A stretch of DNA of 64,000 nucleotides from Haloplanus rubicundus (lineage in GTDB: Archaea; Halobacteriota; Halobacteria; Halobacteriales; Haloferacaceae), in the NCBI RefSeq assembly GCF_003342675.1, contig NZ_CP031148.1, positions 1,178,001 to 1,242,000 of the forward strand, read 5' to 3'. Position numbers and translations under genes: made by a program. The notes beneath the pieces were generated by a model, which worked only from the letters and a program-made list of their open reading frames with translations, was not told the DNA's origin and made no database searches. Each line of letters starts with the position of its first letter. Within the stretch, counting starts at the first letter, position 1. Of the stretch, positions 62,615-64,000 are shown one piece after another.

Positions 62615-63787
62615 ATGCATCGAGAAGTCACCACCACGGTACGGGTCAAACTCCACTCGCTCACCGGGCGGAAAGCCCGACTTGTCGAACGCGAATACAC
62701 CGCGTTCCAAGACGCCGTGCACGGTGACGATGACGCGAACCTCTACTCCGCCACCAAACAACAGGCGGGCAAAGTCCGCTCGAACAAGAACCCGCGAGAA
62801 GACACCGAGCAACCGGTCGTCCTCCGCAACGACTGCATCACTATCGAACACGACGAGGACACGGTTCTCTCGTCGTGGTGGTTCAAACTCCCCGTCTACA
62901 ACCCCAAGAAGGAACGCGGGGATAGCATCTGGGTTCCCGTCCGCGTCCCCGAGAAGGACACGAACCTCCTCGAAGACGGGTACATCCGCGACTCGGAACT
63001 CGTCCACCAGGACGACGAGTGGTATGTCCATCTCGTCTGCAAGCGGTCTGTGGCCGTTGCAGACGAATACGATGACGTTCTCGCCGTTGATATGGGTGCG
63101 AAGTGGATCGCCGTCAGCACGTTCCTCTCTGACCGCGACACGCAGTTCCACGGAGCGGAAGTCCGTCGCGTCCGTGAACACTACAAGCAACTCCGCAAGA
63201 GCATCGGGAAGGCGAAGGTACGTTCGGGAGCGCAGGTCATCGAACGCCTCGGGGACAAGGAATCCAGAACGGTTGAACACGAACTGCACCAAGTGGCGAA
63301 CGAACTCGTCGCTCGCGCTCGGGAGCGCAACGCTGTCATCGTGTTCGGTGATATGACGGGGTTGCGCTTCGATAACGACAAGGGTCGGTACGTGAACGAC
63401 AAGACCCACAAGATGCCATACGCGAAGATGGCGAACATCCTCACGTACAAAGCCCATCTTGACGGGCGGGAGTGCCTCTCCGTGAACGAGTACGACACGT
63501 CTATTACGTGTTGGCGGTGTGGGTCGCAGAACACGAGTCGGGAGGTGCAGGGGCGTGTCGAGTGCCACGACTGTGGATTGGACGACAACGGCGACAAGAA
63601 TGGCGCGACGAACATCGGCAAACGAGCCGTCGGTAAGAACATTCAGAGTCCGCTATCGACGGTGGGGGCTGTTGTGGCTCAGCCCAAAACGCAGGTCGTA
63701 CTCAAGGGAACCAACGGTGAGATGGAACCTGCGAACTCCCCAGCCGACGTGGGCCTAACCCTCAGTGAGGGAAGCCCACGACTTTAG
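62615..63787 (+). CDS. tnpB: TnpB-like protein, RuvC-II Glu replaced by Gly
   Basis: 390 residues from ATG 62615 (MHREVTTTVRVKLHSLTGRK). RuvC-I VLAVDMGAKWIAVSTF (Asp), RuvC-II RNAVIVFGDMTGLRFDNDKG, where the motif V-x-F-E-D-L has Gly in place of Glu, zinc ribbon CWRCGSQNTSREVQGRVECH then DCG, and RuvC-III NGDKNGATNIGKR (Asp). The C-terminal 60 residues overlap the right-end RNA region. Otherwise the protein is full length and linked to an intact tnpA, so the substitution is compatible with an element that still looks mobile. Confidence 0.87.
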   Translation: MHREVTTTVRVKLHSLTGRKARLVEREYTAFQDAVHGDDDANLYSATKQQAGKVRSNKNPREDTEQPVVLRNDCITIEHDEDTVLSSWWFKLPVYNPKKERGDSIWVPVRVPEKDTNLLEDGYIRDSELVHQDDEWYVHLVCKRSVAVADEYDDVLAVDMGAKWIAVSTFLSDRDTQFHGAEVRRVREHYKQLRKSIGKAKVRSGAQVIERLGDKESRTVEHELHQVANELVARARERNAVIVFGDMTGLRFDNDKGRYVNDKTHKMPYAKMANILTYKAHLDGRECLSVNEYDTSITCWRCGSQNTSREVQGRVECHDCGLDDNGDKNGATNIGKRAVGKNIQSPLSTVGAVVAQPKTQVVLKGTNGEMEPANSPADVGLTLSEGSPRL

Positions 63788-63801
63788 TCGTGGGAGAAGT
63801 C

Positions 63802-64000
63802 ACACTGGACGAGATGCTCATACCGCTTTAGAGAGTAATCTCCGAGGTGTAAGGCACGGTGTGAGGCACGGTGTGTGGCATCGCTCAGACTGGGAGGCAC
63901 TCCATCACCAAATCGCTAGACGGCAGCAGGTGTGTGGCACTCCACCCCGACTGATATAATACTAATAGTACAGCTATCAGTTGCTCTGCCGATAGAGTGT
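63802..64000. other. Right edge, no gene recognised
   Basis: 199 bases after the IS. Short direct repeats (AAGGCACGGTGTGAGGCACG then GTGTGTGGCA) near 63850. No coding signal supported. Confidence 0.4.

Larger units (their letters stand above)
62096..63801 (+). mobile_element. Complete IS200/IS605 element (tnpA + tnpB)
   Basis: Left-end palindrome CCCACGACTTCAGTCGTGGG (62108-62127) and right-end palindrome CCCACGACTTTAGTCGTGGG (63775-63794). Both tnpA and tnpB are open, so it is the only element here able to move itself by single-strand peel-and-paste. Other ends in the window with the same left-end leader TTCGAGG(A/C)GAAA (28190, 60951) could in principle be acted on by its TnpA. Confidence 0.88.

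Noticed and set aside
63840-63890. Short direct repeats GGCACGGTGTG as a possible CRISPR or origin iteron
   Set aside because: Only two to three imperfect copies of about 11 bases with no regular spacer; too little to support either.

Overview
The window comes from the chromosome or a megaplasmid of a haloarchaeon (class Halobacteria). The evidence is an S-layer glycoprotein with a PGF-CTERM tail, twin-arginine signals on secreted proteins, a HalOD1 protein, an Orc1/Cdc6 gene, acidic protein composition, TATA-type promoters, and many haloarchaeal IS200/IS605 (IS1341-type), IS6, IS5 and IS1595 elements. I cannot name the genus. No rRNA, tRNA or CRISPR array was recognised.

Layout. 0-10 kb is accessory DNA: a lipoprotein, two tnpB-only insertion sequences, several broken tnpB remnants, a regulator with duplicated HTH plus LAGLIDADG-like halves, a HalOD1 protein, a membrane protein and a decayed IS6. 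10-24 kb holds four large secreted proteins (propeller, serine protease, PQQ-propeller, FG-GAP/papain-like) that all end in the same C-terminal double helix-repeat; the last is split by an IS5-family element. 24-34 kb is a low-order accessory region: dispersed 45-nt repeats, decayed coiled-coil genes, a membrane protein with a nuclease-like N-terminus, a frameshifted orc gene behind a perfect inverted repeat, one IS nested inside another tnpB, and a fifth secreted protein with the same C-terminus. 34.7-41.5 kb is an IS1595 copy followed by a two-gene S-layer operon whose first protein ends in a shortened form of the same module and whose second is the PGF-CTERM S-layer glycoprotein. 41.7-61 kb is a cell-surface glycosylation region: an AglB/STT3-like oligosaccharyltransferase, UppP lipid-pyrophosphatase, a polyprenyl-phosphate sugar transferase, GlmS, two GlmU-like enzymes and a disrupted GlmM, interspersed with a VapBC pair and three tnpB elements. 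61-64 kb ends with an AbrB protein, a DUF4326 protein and a complete tnpA+tnpB IS200/IS605 element.

How the parts fit. The glm genes would make UDP-GlcNAc-type sugars, the sugar transferase would load a lipid carrier, UppP would recycle it, and the AglB-like enzyme would transfer the glycan to the S-layer proteins encoded next to it. The six proteins sharing the C-terminal module look like a set of exported proteins with one docking tag. The nearby S-layer is the obvious place for them to dock, but that is inference.

The strongest sequence-level observations are: the shared docking-like module; loss of the RuvC-II glutamate in five of eight readable TnpB proteins; three insertions whose host gene can be reconstructed (two other elements have clear target duplications or nesting); four dispersed repeats each preceded by a TATA-like tract; and an AglB-like protein lacking WWDYG.
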